From: Anisodus tanguticus
Lineage: Eukaryota > Streptophyta > Magnoliopsida > Solanales > Solanaceae
NCBI GenBank assembly: GCA_034509755.1
Contig: CM067546.1
Location: 33,378,383 to 33,442,382, forward strand
DNA length: 64,000 nt
Direction of reading: 5' to 3'
Of this stretch, positions 23,812-34,437 are shown piece by piece (within the stretch, counting starts at the first letter, position 1; every line of letters starts with the position of its first letter). Position numbers and translations under genes: made by a program. Under the pieces are notes generated by a model that was not told the origin of the DNA, did no database searches, and worked only from the letters and a program-made list of their open reading frames with translations.

Positions 23812-23878
23812 AACGAAGAATTTTCTAGGAAACAGAGCAAAATAAACATTTGTTTGTGGACTGCTCTTGGGCCCAATC

Positions 23879-24167
23879 CGTCAAGGATCCTATTCTTTGT
23901 GAAGGGGAAAGTCTCGAAGGCGAAATCCCCCACCTGTACCACAGGCGCCCTTGGCCAGGTGGGATATAAATCGAGGGATATGCGCGAGTGGCAGCCCTGC
24001 AAGGGAGAGGACCAACGGGACACGAACCCAGCAACAGTCCTTGCAATATTTCAGCAAAGACTGTCACCACACGGATTCGAACCCGCGACGTCGGAGTGGT
24101 TGTACCCCAATCACCTTGCCACTTACCAACTCGCCTGTGCCCCTGGGGACGTCAAGGATCCTATTCT
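23879..24167. other. 18-bp target-site duplication of SINE
   Basis: CGTCAAGGATCCTATTCT occurs at 23879-23896 and again at 24150-24167, flanking the SINE. A long direct repeat of this type is characteristic of LINE-mediated retroposition. Confidence 0.95.
23897..24149 (-). mobile_element. tRNA-derived SINE (253 bp)
   Basis: On the minus strand it starts CCCCAGGGGCACAGGCG. An A-box-like GTTGGTAAGTGGCAAGG and a B box GGTTCGAATCC (about 24074-24084) follow, so the head is a tRNA-type Pol III promoter. The 3' end (left side) finishes CCCCTTCACAAA with no poly(A). An exact 18-bp duplication encloses it. It needs LINE enzymes for movement. Plus-strand frames through this element are not genes. Confidence 0.9.
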
Positions 24168-24990
24168 ACAACGGACTGGAGTATAATTACAACTTGGAGA
24201 GGTACACCATGTACAAGGCAGAATCAAAAGGAAGCACTGGCTTCAATTCAAGGAGGTAATAGTTGCAATATGAGGTGCTATGACCTATTATACATGGAGA
24301 GTTAGGAATTGAAAATTGTTTAAAGGAGTAAATGTACATAATGAGGTGGTAATTACACAGATTAAGAAGGAAGTTGTAGAGAAAATTAGCTTACCTAAAC
24401 CGTCTAGCAACAGCCAACATGCATAGTTGTAGAGGATTTTTGTAGCATTTACTGTGTAATTAGTTTCTATTTTGGGGCCTATGACTTCCATAACACTATC
24501 TACAAGGTGGTTGTGAGATTAGGTACTTTTTAGGTGTTTGTTTTTTATTTTTATCAATGGTAATATTCATAGTTGTTACCAAAAAATTACTTTTAACCTA
24601 TATACACAACATCATTTTTTGACGAAAAATGTTCAATTGTCTACTTCGCTAGATGTAGCTACACTGATGGAGTACCGATGTGAGTGATGGAATCCAGACT
24701 GATGATGTCTTAAATTAACTGAAACGGAACCTCTTTTAGCATAATAAGATGAAAATTAAATGTTTTTTTTATTTTAATTTTCTGCATTTTATTCATCTTC
24801 CAGCAAATTACACGTTGATCTGAGGGAGCTTACAAAAAGTGATTTACTCCTCCCTTTTCAGTTTGAGATTTAACCTCCTACTATGAGATGATGTAAATGC
24901 AAAAGAAGAGCTTGAGTACAAACATGAAAGCAAGTATCAAGACCGTTACCTATGCCTACTTTCTATATATAGACAGTTATGATTCAGTCC
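24168..24990. other. unassigned sequence
   Basis: No gene or mobile-element end could be supported here. Confidence 0.3.
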
Positions 24991-24999
24991 ATCAAGGTG

Positions 25000-25185
25000 G
25001 ATCCCAAGTTATCTCCTTCCTTTTCAATTTGGTTGTTCTGAAGGAGGCTAAACTTCATCTGTCCATTGTCATTAGCCCCTTAACTTCTGAAGGAAGATCA
25101 GCAAAAACTTTGTTTATAGAGTCTGAGTGACTCATTGCAGCAAGCTTGTCAGCCACTTTGTTTGCTTCCCTGTAACAGATGAAAA
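25000..25185 (-). pseudogene. RNase H-like fragment, probably LINE-derived
   Basis: The minus strand reads REANKVADKLAAMSHSDS (about 25120-25175), the C-terminal signature of the RNase H domain found at the 3' end of plant LINEs and related RVT_3 proteins. After an in-frame TGA near 25075 a weaker frame continues. The rest of the domain and the RT are absent. It could also come from a host RNase H-like gene. Confidence 0.5.
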
Positions 25186-25254
25186 TTAAATGTTGAAAGT
25201 AATAGTACAACTTAGACGAGTAAAATAGAGTGGAGAGAAAGTTTAGTAGAGCTA

Positions 25255-25256
<2 letters not shown>

Positions 25257-25285
<29 letters not shown>

Positions 25286-25537
25286 GATATATCCAGCTTC
25301 CCGGCTTACGCCAGACTATTTCTGGAGATAGTAGTCCCGGTCCCTCAGTACTACTACCAGTAAATCGCAGGATGTGTCTGAATGACCACAGTTAGAGAAC
25401 AGAGCAATTGATATCACGTACAAGGTCCTACCCCAGAAGAGAGCAAATTGCTTCCACCAGGATTCGAACCCACGCTGCAGGCCTTCAACTGGATTTTAAG
25501 TTCCCCTCCTTTGCCATCCAGCTATGCCCGGGGGACG
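25257..25537 (-). mobile_element. tRNA-derived SINE with poly(A) tail
   Basis: A 29-base T run (25257-25285) is the poly(A) tail on the minus strand. The head at the right end starts GTCCCCCGGGCATAGC and contains an A-box-like TAGCTGGATGGCAAAGG and a B box GGTTCGAATCC (about 25461-25471). AAGTTTT occurs on both flanks (25254-25260, 25538-25544) as a short possible duplication. The head resembles the SINE at 23897-24149, but the tail is different. Confidence 0.85.
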
Positions 25538-25544
25538 AAGTTTT

Positions 25545-26525
25545 GTTTCTTTAGTAGAATGGACATCGATGGTGTTATCTGTTGCAATAGAAAACGATTA
25601 GAGCCAAAATATTTCAAGTCTACTGAGTCATGTTGAAAAATCAGGCGAGATTCATCCCAAGCGGTATTTTAAAAGCTATTGGGGCATGAGGCGGGATGTT
25701 TTACTTAGCATGGACCGAAGCGTAAGCCTCAAAGCATGAAGCGTAAGCCCAATTAATCTTTAAGAATTTAATTTATAGTTGTAAAATAGTATAATAACAC
25801 AAAAAATATAAAAAAAACATTAAAATTTTAAAACAAAAATTAAAACATGATTAAAGAAACTCATAAAAAATAAAACTTATAACATTATATTACAAGTATA
25901 AATAAAGTAATGATAATAAATATATTATGAGATGCAAATCAACTCTAACGTCTTAACTCTCAAACGATAAAAAAATCACAATTTCTTAAAATATATTACT
26001 ATCATATTGTCCAATTTACCTCCTTAAAAGAAAAATATTCAATAAAATTTATCAATATTATAATTAAAACATCACTCATTCATGAATAAAAATAAAACTA
26101 TTTTCAAATAGCGAAAAAAAAATGATAATTTTGAGACATATGACAAAAACATGAAGATGAATGATAAGTCAAGATGTAAAATTCTACTTATCTATATTGG
26201 TAAATGTATCCTTGCTCAATTTGGTTGATACATATTAGTACTAGCTAAAAAACTTGGTTATCTGCATAATTGTGTTTTTAAAAAACCAATAGTTGACGCG
26301 TGTTATTACATATGAGGAAGTTATGCCGAGACAGTAGGATTGTGAGTAGTACTAAAGGGTAGTTATGTTGAATACATGATAAAATACTACCCAAATGACA
26401 TGGTTTGCATGCCATAATCCTGAAATATGTTTATTTTTTGCTTTTGTGTTTGTAGTTTTAATGTGATAGATTTTTTACATGACTAATTACTTTTTATATA
26501 TTGATTATCTGTCAAGGATAGTTTG
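25545..26525. other. unassigned AT-rich sequence
   Basis: No gene. The segment around 25660-25750 (GCATGAGGCGGGATG, GAAGCGTAAGCC) resembles a dispersed plant repeat rich in GGCG/AAGCGTAAGCC words, possibly a MITE, but termini were not found. Confidence 0.3.
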
Positions 26526-26700
26526 CACTTTTATAGGTATATGTTTGTATGTTTTACATGAGGTATCATGAGTGAAAATTAGGAATCATATCAATAGTAA
26601 ATGCAATAAGCTTACTAAGGTATTATGATTGAAAACTAGAAATCATGACAATCGGGCAAAGTGAATAGAATCTTTTAAATGAGGTGCTACGAAGAAAATT
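26526..26700. repeat. dispersed repeat, copy 1
   Basis: About 170 bp closely similar to 38235-38412, including GTGAATAGAATCTTTTAAAT and GAAATCATGACAAT. Same orientation, 11.7 kb apart. Family unknown. Confidence 0.85.
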
Positions 26701-27082
26701 TAAAATTATGACAAATTCATAAGTTATCAAACAAGATAGTTAGTTATGTTAAATCTATCGACTTGTCATGACTTGCATGTAATAGTTGCATCACCTTATC
26801 ATTTTTGCCATTCCATTTAAGAATATTTAGTCCGAATATTTTTTTATTAATCTTAAAAAGGCCATTTTTGGATCGCTTCAAAATTAAAGCTAATTTTTAA
26901 AGGAAAAACTATGTGATATAACTACTTAAGCCCACCGTTTTAGTAATACTTTTAAATTATTATCTAACACAATAATAGTTTACAAAACATAGCAATCCCT
27001 TGATTTTAGGCTTTAAATTTGGTAAACCTAATCCTTTATTTTTCTCAATTTTCTATCTACCTCTATTTAGACACACCTCAGT

Positions 27083-27312
27083 TACTGCGGAGCTGCCGGA
27101 TGAACAAAGCCAGGAGGCTGATGCATGTACACAGTCTCTTTCAAATCCCCATGAAGAAACGCATTCTTGACATCAAGCTGATGAATCGGCCAATGCATGC
27201 CCATAGCAATACTGAGAATAGTCCGAATAGTGGCCGGTTTAACAACCGGACTGAATGTCTCACCACAATCAATACCCTCCTGCTGATTAGTGCCATTGGA
27301 AACTAGTCTTGC
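27083..27312 (-). pseudogene. inverted copia RT fragment
   Basis: Almost the exact reverse complement of 30453-30677 in the neighbouring plus-strand copia element. Read on the minus strand it encodes the RT start (ANGTNQQEGIDCGETFSPVV...RLDVKNAFLHGDLKE-type motifs). It keeps the two bases (GAGACTGTG) that are missing at 30629 in the plus-strand copy, so its frame is the more intact one. It stops abruptly at both ends. Together with 30453-30677 it forms a long inverted repeat. Confidence 0.9.
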
Positions 27313-27456
27313 CTAAAACCTAAATTTCTCCTCTTCCTTATTCTTGGCCGAAATTAGCAATTTCTTTTCTGATTTCGCAGAAAAAAAAAAATCTCGCTTT
27401 CTTCCTCTCTTTCTCGGCCAAACCGAGAAAATTCCCTTCCCTCGGCAGCGGCAACC

Positions 27457-28660
27457 ATGTCTTCCCCCCAAATTTTGGTTCATCCACTGGCACAATTGAC
27501 AACCCCTCTCAACGTTCAGTATCTTCTTTTCATCCGGCGTTCGCCGTTAACAACATCAAGAATTTTATCCCTATAATTCTTGACCAAGAAGACTCGTCAA
27601 TATTCCATGTGGATGGAACTATTCTACATTCATGCATGTGCATACAACGTGCTCGATCATATTGACGAATCGCTCCTCGTCCCACCGATGTTGTTGGACT
27701 CAATCGGCGTCGTCTTGACGCCATCGTCAAACAATGGATCTACGGCACCATCTCCAAAGAACTCGTTGTGCACTATCATGAAAACGAGGTGCTACGGCAC
27801 GTGAACTTTGGGTCCGGCTAGAAGAAATCTTTCAGACAATAAAAATACTCGGGCCGTATATTTGGAAAGCAATTCAATAATACCCGCCTCGAGAATTTTA
27901 ACAACATGCCCGAATATTGTAAGCAATCGAAACTCATAACCGATCAACTATCCAACGTCGGGACTTGTTTCGAAACCAAGATGGTGCTTCAACTTGTTGC
28001 GGGTTTACCAAAAGGTGAATATGACACACTCGCAACAATGTTTCAACAAGCCGACCCTCTCCTAAGTTTCAACAAGGCACGTTCACAACTATTGTTGGAA
28101 GAAACTAGACGTGCTAAACAAGAGGAACATAATCAAAAGGCGTTAGCCGTTGACGGGATGGCAACACTGCGACCAAGAACCGGCGTTCCGGCGGCAGTTC
28201 GACGGCAGCAGCAGCAGCAGCAGCAGAGTGGCGGAGGTCGTGGTGGCAGAGGTCGCAACAACAAAGGCAAGGGCCGCGGAAAGGGCCAACGCACCGGTGG
28301 ACGGGCAGCCCAACCACCGGACAAGCGAGCAGCAGCAGCACACCCGCAAGAAGACTGCAGCAAAGAAGTGGCCCAACCAGCGAACCGGGCCTCGCCCGCA
28401 TGCCCGTACCCGACCGTAGGGGCCCGGTTCCAGCAGCCTTGGTCGACCGGCCTCTTGGGCCATGCCCCGCCCACTAGGCAGCCCACCAAGCAGCAGCAAC
28501 AGCCCACCGATGGATGGCGGTCCCAAAGAAGAGCAGCGGCTACAGCAGCCCCACCGCAATCCAAAGCGAAGCAGCACTGCTGCTGCAGAAGACTCGCGCA
28601 GCGCCCAGCACACGGCCCCGACCGATTTGGGCCAGGCATACACCACCGTGAACCTTCAAC
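27457..28660 (+). pseudogene. copia Gag, broken
   Basis: The likely start is ATG at 27457 (MSSPQILVHPL), after which frames shift. The Gag core is recognisable at 27906-28130 (KQSKLITDQLSNVGT...VLQLVAGLPKGEYDTLATMF...LLLEETRRAKQEE). A low-complexity tail follows: a CAG run coding for glutamines at about 28204-28226, then RGGRGRNNKGKGRGKG, then alanine/glutamine/proline-rich sequence. There is no CCHC knuckle. Long antisense frames at 28133-28699 arise only from this biased composition. Confidence 0.82.
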
Positions 28661-28664
28661 AGCC

Positions 28665-28900
28665 CGACGAAAATTGGTACATGGACACCGGAGCCACATC
28701 TCACCTCACCCGGTCGTCGTGTAACATATCTCAACTACGTCGGCTAAAGTGTCCTCAATTTATTACCGTCGGCAATGGTCATCGCATTCCAATTGAAGGT
28801 TATGGTAACACACACACCAAACATCCACACCCACCTTTCTCCCTAAACCACGTCATATACACACCTAACATCATTAAAAACTTAATCTCTCGTTAGAAAA
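28665..28900 (+). pseudogene. copia aspartic protease
   Basis: NWYMDTGATSHLTRSS (about 28672-28720) carries the catalytic D-T-G. It is followed by FITVGNGHRIPIEGYG and the FSLNHVIYTPNIIKNLIS strand. The frame differs from that of the Gag tail and ends with a TAG at about 28897. The active-site motif is intact but the reading frame is not continuous with its neighbours. Confidence 0.85.
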
Positions 28901-29980
28901 TTCACTAGCAATAATTTCGTGTCCGTCGAATTTGACCCTTTTGGCTTTTTCGTGAAGGAACTCAATACGGGGAAAATTCTTACACGCCGCAATAGTGTGG
29001 GAGATCTCTACCCATTCACTCAATCTTCCGCCGACGGACCGCAAGAACCTCTATCCCTTGCGGCGATCTCTCCCTCAACTTGGCACTGACACCTTTGAGA
29101 CCCAATTTTTACTTTTCTCGGACACCTAAGCGTATTCAATGTAATAATGGAAAATTGCCCAACACCTGTTTTTCTTGTCCACTAGGAAAACATACTCGTC
29201 TTCCCTTTATGTCATCAAACATTGTTACTTTTTCTCCATTTGATATTGTTCATGCCGATTTGTGGACATCTCCGATTGCTAGCTCTTTGGGTCATAAATT
29301 CTATCTAGTATTCTTGGATGATTTTTCACATTTTGTCCGGATTTACCCATCGAAATTCAAATCAAGTTTTTGCAAAATTCCTCGAGTTTCAAAAATTCAT
29401 TAAGACACAATTTGAAAAACCTATTAAATCATTCCAATGTGATAATGGACGTGAATTTAATAACTCGGCATTTCACAATTTCTCGTTCTAAACAAGGCAT
29501 GTTTTTCCATTTTTCTTGTCCCTATACTTCTTCCCAAAACGGAAAGGTTGAAAGAATGATACGTACCATCAATAACATGGTCCGCACACTTCGTTTCATG
29601 CCGCCTACCACCGCCTTTTTGGGTCTATGTCGTCAAAATGGTAGAATCCCTTCTAAATATTTTACCAACTAGCACACTCCAAAACAAAACTCCTACATAA
29701 ATCTTATACCGTAGGCACCATCATATGATCACCTACGTATTTTTGGATGCTTATGCTACCCCAACATAGCCTCCACCGCACCCCACAAACTTGCCCCTCG
29801 CACTCTTCCAATGTGTCTTCCTTGGTCTATCTCCTAATCATCGGGGCTACTTGTGCTATGACATTGCTACTCGCAAAATCATCGTCTCCCGTCACGTCAC
29901 CTTTGACGAGACAACCTTTCCTTTTTCAAATCTCCGAAATTTTAGACCACCGATTACATCTTTCTCGATGAACCAAGTCT
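28900..29980 (+). pseudogene. copia integrase, broken
   Basis: Pieces in order: TCFSCPLGKHTRLPF (pre-integrase zinc end), then FSPFDIVHADLWTSPI with the first catalytic D (about 29230-29275) and LVFLDDFSHFVRIYP. After a frameshift near 29400, SCPYTSSQNGKVERMIRTINNMVRT (about 29515-29590) covers the Q-N-G-x-x-E region. RGYLCYDIATRKIIVSRHV (about 29835-29895) is the end of the integrase C-terminal part. Several frame changes occur. Confidence 0.85.
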
Positions 29981-31010
29981 TTCCCCGGTCATCCAAAATC
30001 TATACCAACAAGCAGCCCCCACCTGTTCCGACAACGGTCCCACCGTCCGCACCACCCCACCAGCCCCCTCGCTCACCCCTACTGCCCCCGGCCGAGTCAC
30101 TGCGCCACCGGCGACACGTCGCCCACCGGTCCGAACCGGTGGACAAAGAACCTCACGCCCCGACCCTCCACCACCGCCCTCACATCGCATGGAGACTCGT
30201 GCATAACACGGATCTTCAAACCCAAGGTTCAATTCAATCTCTCCACACAAACCTTATCACCCATTCCAAAAAATCCAAAACTAGCAAAACTAGACCCAAA
30301 TTGGAATGCGGCCATGTGCGAGGAATTTAACGCTTTAACCAAGAAGAACACTTGGGATTTGGTACCTATACCAATTTGGTGTGAATGTTATCCGGTGTAT
30401 GTGGCTATTTCGTCACAAGTTCAAAGACAGTGGTGACTTAGAGAGGTATAATGCAAGACTAGTTGCCAATGGCACTAATCAGCAGGAGGGTATTGATTGT
30501 GGTGAGACATTCAGTCCGGTTGTTAAACCGGCCACTATTCGGACTATTCTCAGTATTGCTATGGGCATGCATTGGCCGATTCATCGCCTTGATGTCAAGA
30601 ATGCGTTTCTTCATGGGGATTTGAAAGAGCGTGTACATGCATCAGCCTCCTGGCTTTGTTCATCCGGCAGCTCCGCAATTTGTGTGTCGTCTCAGGAAAT
30701 CATTGTATGGATTGAAACAGGCACCCCGCGCTTGGTATGATCGGTTCGCCAGGTATCTTCTGCAGATTGGTTTTGTATGTAGCAGGTGTGATACATCTCT
30801 CTTCACGCTTCACCGAGGTAGCAGCACTGCATATTTGCTATTATATGTCGATGACATTGTTCTTACTGCCTCATCTGACGGGTTGAAGAATGAAATCATT
30901 GCTCTACTCAAAACTGAATTTGCTATGACTGACTTGGGCAAGCTAAGTTATTTGTTTGGGTATATCGGTGACAAGATCTGCAGCCACTATGTTCCTGTGT
31001 CAGCGTAAGT
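29980..31010 (+). pseudogene. copia integrase-RT linker and reverse transcriptase, broken
   Basis: A proline-rich linker (about 30010-30290) leads into RT. CMWLFRHKFKDSGDLERYNARLVANGTNQQEG (about 30395-30490) and TFSPVVKPATIRTILSIAMG follow, then HRLDVKNAFLHGDLKE. A 2-base loss near 30629 shifts the frame, and the rest runs at 30631-31008 with LYGLKQAPRAWYDRF and the catalytic LLLYVDDIVLT (about 30838-30870). Catalytic residues survive but at least two frameshifts prevent one protein. Confidence 0.88.
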
Positions 31011-31800
31011 ATGCAGAAGAGATAGTGTACAGGGCCAAGATGACAAATTGTAAAATTATGCCAACTCCGGTGGACTCAAAATCCAAGCTTAGTGCTAATG
31101 ACGGTGCGCCGATTTCGATCCCACTCTATATCGGAGTCTAGGGTGCTCTTCGCATCTTACATTCACTAGGCCCGATATTGCATATGCCGTTCAGCAGTGT
31201 GTGTCCGTTCATGCACGACCCCCGAGAGTCCCATTTTGCCGCCCTCAAACGTATTATCGATATGTTAAGGGCACACTAGACTTTGGTTTACATCTATACA
31301 CCTCTCGCCCCAACCAAGTTGCTAGCCTACACGGATGCAGATTGGGCAGGATGCCCCGACACACGTCGCTCCACCTCAGGGTACTGTGTATTTCTAGGGG
31401 ATAATCTTATCTCATGGTCCGCCAGCGGCAGGCCACGCTATCCCGTTCGAGTGCTGAAGCAGAATATCGCGGAGTTGCTAATGTTGTCGCTGAGATCTGT
31501 TGGCTCCGAAATCTTCTTTTGGAGCTCCAGTGTCCATTGCGCAAGGCGTCTATAGTCTATTGTGACAACATATCTGCTATCTATATGTCTCATAATCCAG
31601 TCCAACATCAGCGGACTAAGCATATTGAGATGGATATCCACTTTGGTGAGAGAAGGTTGCCCGTGGTCAGGTCAAAATTTTATACGTGCCTTCCTCTTAT
31701 CAGTATGCAGACATTTTCACAAAGAGACTACCGTGACAGCTCTTCACCGACTTCCGATCCAGCCTTAGCATTCGGCCTCCTCCCGCTCCGTCTGAGGGGG
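31010..31800 (+). pseudogene. copia RNase H, broken
   Basis: Contains YAEEIVYRAKMTNCKI...PTPVDSKSKLSA (about 31010-31100), TDADWAGCPDTRRSTSGYCVFL (about 31330-31400), SSAEAEYRGVANVVAEICWLRNLLLEL (about 31445-31525) and IVYCDNISAIYMSHNPVQHQRTKHIEMDIHF (about 31555-31645). At least four frame changes separate these. It ends directly upstream of the purine-rich TGAGGGGGAG before the LTR. Confidence 0.87.
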
Positions 31801-31802
31801 AG

Positions 31803-32007
31803 TATTAGCGAATATTCTCAGAATATTCTCCGTATATTTTGTAATAATGGTAGATGTATAATTAAGGTAACTTAGGATTCTAACTGTATTAGGAATCAAC
31901 CTTTGTAAGGTAAGTTAGGATTCGTACCATATTAGGAATCAACCTTGTACAACTATATATATTGTGAATAATGAAAGGAATCCCTAAGGAAATTATTCCA
32001 TCTTTCA
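31803..32007 (+). repeat. 3' LTR of copia element (about 205 bp)
   Basis: Follows the polypurine tract TGAGGGGGAG and runs from TATTAGCGAATATTCTC to CCATCTTTCA. A TATATATATTG stretch near 31945 could be its TATA region. No partner LTR is present, so the left boundary rests on the tract and the right on the CA end. Confidence 0.7.
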
Positions 32008-32330
32008 TCTGATCCTTCACATCAAATTGGCTTCCTCATCTCGCTTTACTTTATCACGTATTCCATTACCCAAGAAACAATCCACTGCCAGCTTTTTCTG
32101 TTTTCTGTTTCCTCTCCTTTTGTCCTTTACCCGAGAACAAAATACATGACTTCATTGACTCGTCAACAGCCCGATAATGCGTGGTATATGGATACGGACG
32201 CCACGTCTCATCTCACCAACAATTCAGGTAATCTTCTTCAACTACCCCAGTTACCAACTCCACAATCTATTATGGTCGGTAGTGGTCATCGCATTCCAAT
32301 TCAAGGATTTAGCCACACCCTTATGTTGAG
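32008..32330 (+). pseudogene. copia leader-protease fragment (plus arm of inverted pair)
   Basis: Encodes MTSLTRQQPDNAWYMDTDAT and SHLTNNSGNL (about 32146-32235), then IMVGSGHRIPIQGFSHTL, an Ale-like protease with the catalytic triplet D-T-D in place of D-T-G. About 240 bp (32085-32323) is the close reverse complement of 33183-33419. At about 32330 the sequence switches to minus-strand integrase of the same family. Gag is missing. Confidence 0.82.
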
Positions 32331-33642
32331 AATGTGTTCTACCATTTTTAGTGCATATACTAAAAACGTAGGGGGGAGACGCATGAAAAAGGAGGGTACG
32401 AATCATATTATTAATAGTTCGGAGAATTCTTTCGGCTTTTTCATTTTGAAGGGAGGTGTGAGGGCACGAGAAATGAAAGATCATGCCATTAGCCGCACAA
32501 AATTTATGAAATAGGAAATTATTAAACTCTCGACCATTATCACATTAAAATGATTTTATGTCTTTTTGAAATTGTGTTTTAATCAGTGTACGAAACTCAA
32601 CAAATTTGGAGAACACTTGAGATTTGAGTTTGAGTGGATAGACCCAAAGAAAGTGAGAGAAATCATCCAAAAATACCATATAGTATTTGTGGTCTAAGTT
32701 GCTAGTTATGGGAGATGTCCATAAATCAGCGTGAATAATATCAAAGGGGGAGAAAGTAGTACTCATAGAAGTCGTAAATGGTAGTCTAACGTGTTTCCCT
32801 AACTGACACGAGGAGCAACTATGAGAAAGGTTCCCTTTGTTATATTGGATTAAATTTTAGTTTCTAAGAAAATAAAAAACGTGAGAGCCAAGATGACTAA
32901 GTCTACTATGCCATGTAGAGGGAGATATGGTTCTTAAAATGGTGTGATGAGTGACACTAGCAGCGGATGTGGGTAGGAACGGATATAGGTCCCCCTCACT
33001 ATTGCATCTCATTAGGAGTTTTTCGGTAAGGAGGTCCGTTATAGAAATCCAAACGGGTCAAAATTAATTGAAACAAAATTATCAGTGGCAAATTTTCTAA
33101 CAGAAATTAGATTCTTGATGATGTTTGGGCATACAAGACATTTTTAAGAGAGAAGTGGGGATGCGGTAGTGGGGTAAGAGTGTAGCCAAATCCTTGAATT
33201 GGAATGCGAGGACCACTACCGACCATAATGGATTGAAGAGTTAGTAACTGACATAGTTGAGGAAGATTACCTGAATTGTTGGTGAGATGAGACGTGGCGC
33301 CCGTATCCATATACCACGCATTATCAGGCTGTTGACGAGTCAAGGAAGCCATGTATTTTGTTCTCGGGTAAAGGACAAAAGGAGAGGAAACAGAAAACAG
33401 AAAAAGCTGGCAGTGGACTGTTTCTTGGGTAATGGAACACGGGCCAAGCAGTCTCGAGTAAGGAGCAAGGCAGGGAAACAGAGGGTAGAAAAAGCGTTGT
33501 TTCTCGGGTAATGAAACACAGACCACAACTGAGAACAGAACACAGCAAATTTGATTGTTTTCTCGGGAAAAAGTCGCAGAAACCGAGGGGCTGCGGCGGC
33601 AGAGGAAAGAAAGTAAGGTTTAAGTTTTGACTTCTGATACCA
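32331..33642 (-). pseudogene. copia element part: leader, protease, integrase (minus)
   Basis: Reading leftward from the LTR: the primer site, a leader, then ASLTRQQPDNAWYMDTG and ATSHLTNNSGNL (about 33290-33350) with an intact D-T-G. After a degraded stretch come FSPFDIIHADLWTSPITSNL and the FLDDFSHFLWVYPLK block (32545-32766), and SCPHTSLQNEKAERILRTIN (about 32425-32484). Gag is deleted between leader and protease. The integrase breaks off at about 32335, where the plus-strand arm begins. Confidence 0.85.
33631..33642 (-). other. primer-binding site, initiator-Met tRNA type
   Basis: The minus strand reads TGGTATCAGAAG directly after the LTR end TTTTACA, the standard copia primer-binding site. 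Confidence 0.92.
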
Positions 33643-33802
33643 TGTAAAATTGTATTAATCTCCTTTGGGGGTCTTTCTCATTAATACAAATATATATAGG
33701 TGTATAATTTGGAATCCCTATATAATAGGGATCCTAGTTCTACCATACTTACATAACACTAAATATGATAACTACAATATATGGTACATACATGCTAATA
33801 CT
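33643..33802 (-). repeat. 5' LTR of minus-strand copia (about 160 bp)
   Basis: On the minus strand it runs from about GTATTAGCATGTATG to CAATTTTACA, then the primer site. It is highly similar along its whole length to the 3' LTR at 36545-36705, so the two belong to one family and may be the two LTRs of one scrambled element. Confidence 0.88.
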
Positions 33803-34437
33803 TTTCATGTAAAATATTTTAAGAAAATTTACGTCGTATCAAACACAACGCTAAACGGTTTAAGGAATATGTAGTGAGAGTTGCTTTGACTGTGCCAGCT
33901 AAATCTATTTAACAAAAAAAATAGGTTTTTGGGGGGTTAATTAAGGAATTGCAGGATTGGGCTAAGTGGTCTTATATAAAATTGAGAGTAGTGTTTGAGG
34001 TTAGTTTACTAGCTAATAGTAAATAAAGAGGAGCAACGTAGGCAAAAAGAAGATAGCGAAAAGAAAATTAATTGAATTTATAAGCTTTACTAAGATCAAA
34101 AGTATATGATGTAACAAAGCCACTTGGAATCAATAGGCCGCAGTTGCTGAATGTACATTCCGATCCACTTGTTTAGTTATGACTAAAAGTGGATCTAGAA
34201 TTAAAAAAAAAAAAGAATTCAGTTTCTGATGCTACCGCAGGCTACAGCTAATTTGTTTTACTGAATTCAAGATCTATTAAGATATTTACTTAGTGAGCTC
34301 TTTAAAATAAATATCCAGTGTTTGAGCTATACTTAATGAGTTCAAATAAACGCATAGCTTATAAATTATATTCCACGCTGATTATGGAGTAGTGCATGAT
34401 ATATATATATATATATATATGAGTTCCAACCCAAATT
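33803..34437. other. unassigned AT-rich sequence with (TA)n
   Basis: No gene. A TA dinucleotide run lies at about 34399-34421, immediately before the truncated copia element that follows. Confidence 0.4.

Larger units (their letters stand above)
27313..32007 (+). mobile_element. Ty1/copia element, Ale-like, lacking its 5' LTR
   Basis: Gag leader, Gag, protease, integrase, RT, RNase H and a 3' LTR are all present in order on the plus strand, but no 5' LTR or primer site precedes Gag. In their place lies an inverted RT fragment (27083-27312). All coding parts contain frameshifts. The lack of a zinc knuckle, the glycine/arginine-rich Gag tail and the short LTR suggest the Ale/Retrofit lineage, from memory of the family. 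Confidence 0.87.

Noticed and set aside
23782..24305. Overlapping 102-134-codon plus-strand frames
   Set aside because: They run through a minus-strand tRNA-derived SINE and its flanking duplications.
28133..28699. 188- and 167-codon antisense frames rich in Cys, Pro and Ala
   Set aside because: They lie opposite the CAG/GGC-rich Gag tail of a copia element and reflect its composition, with no domain of their own.
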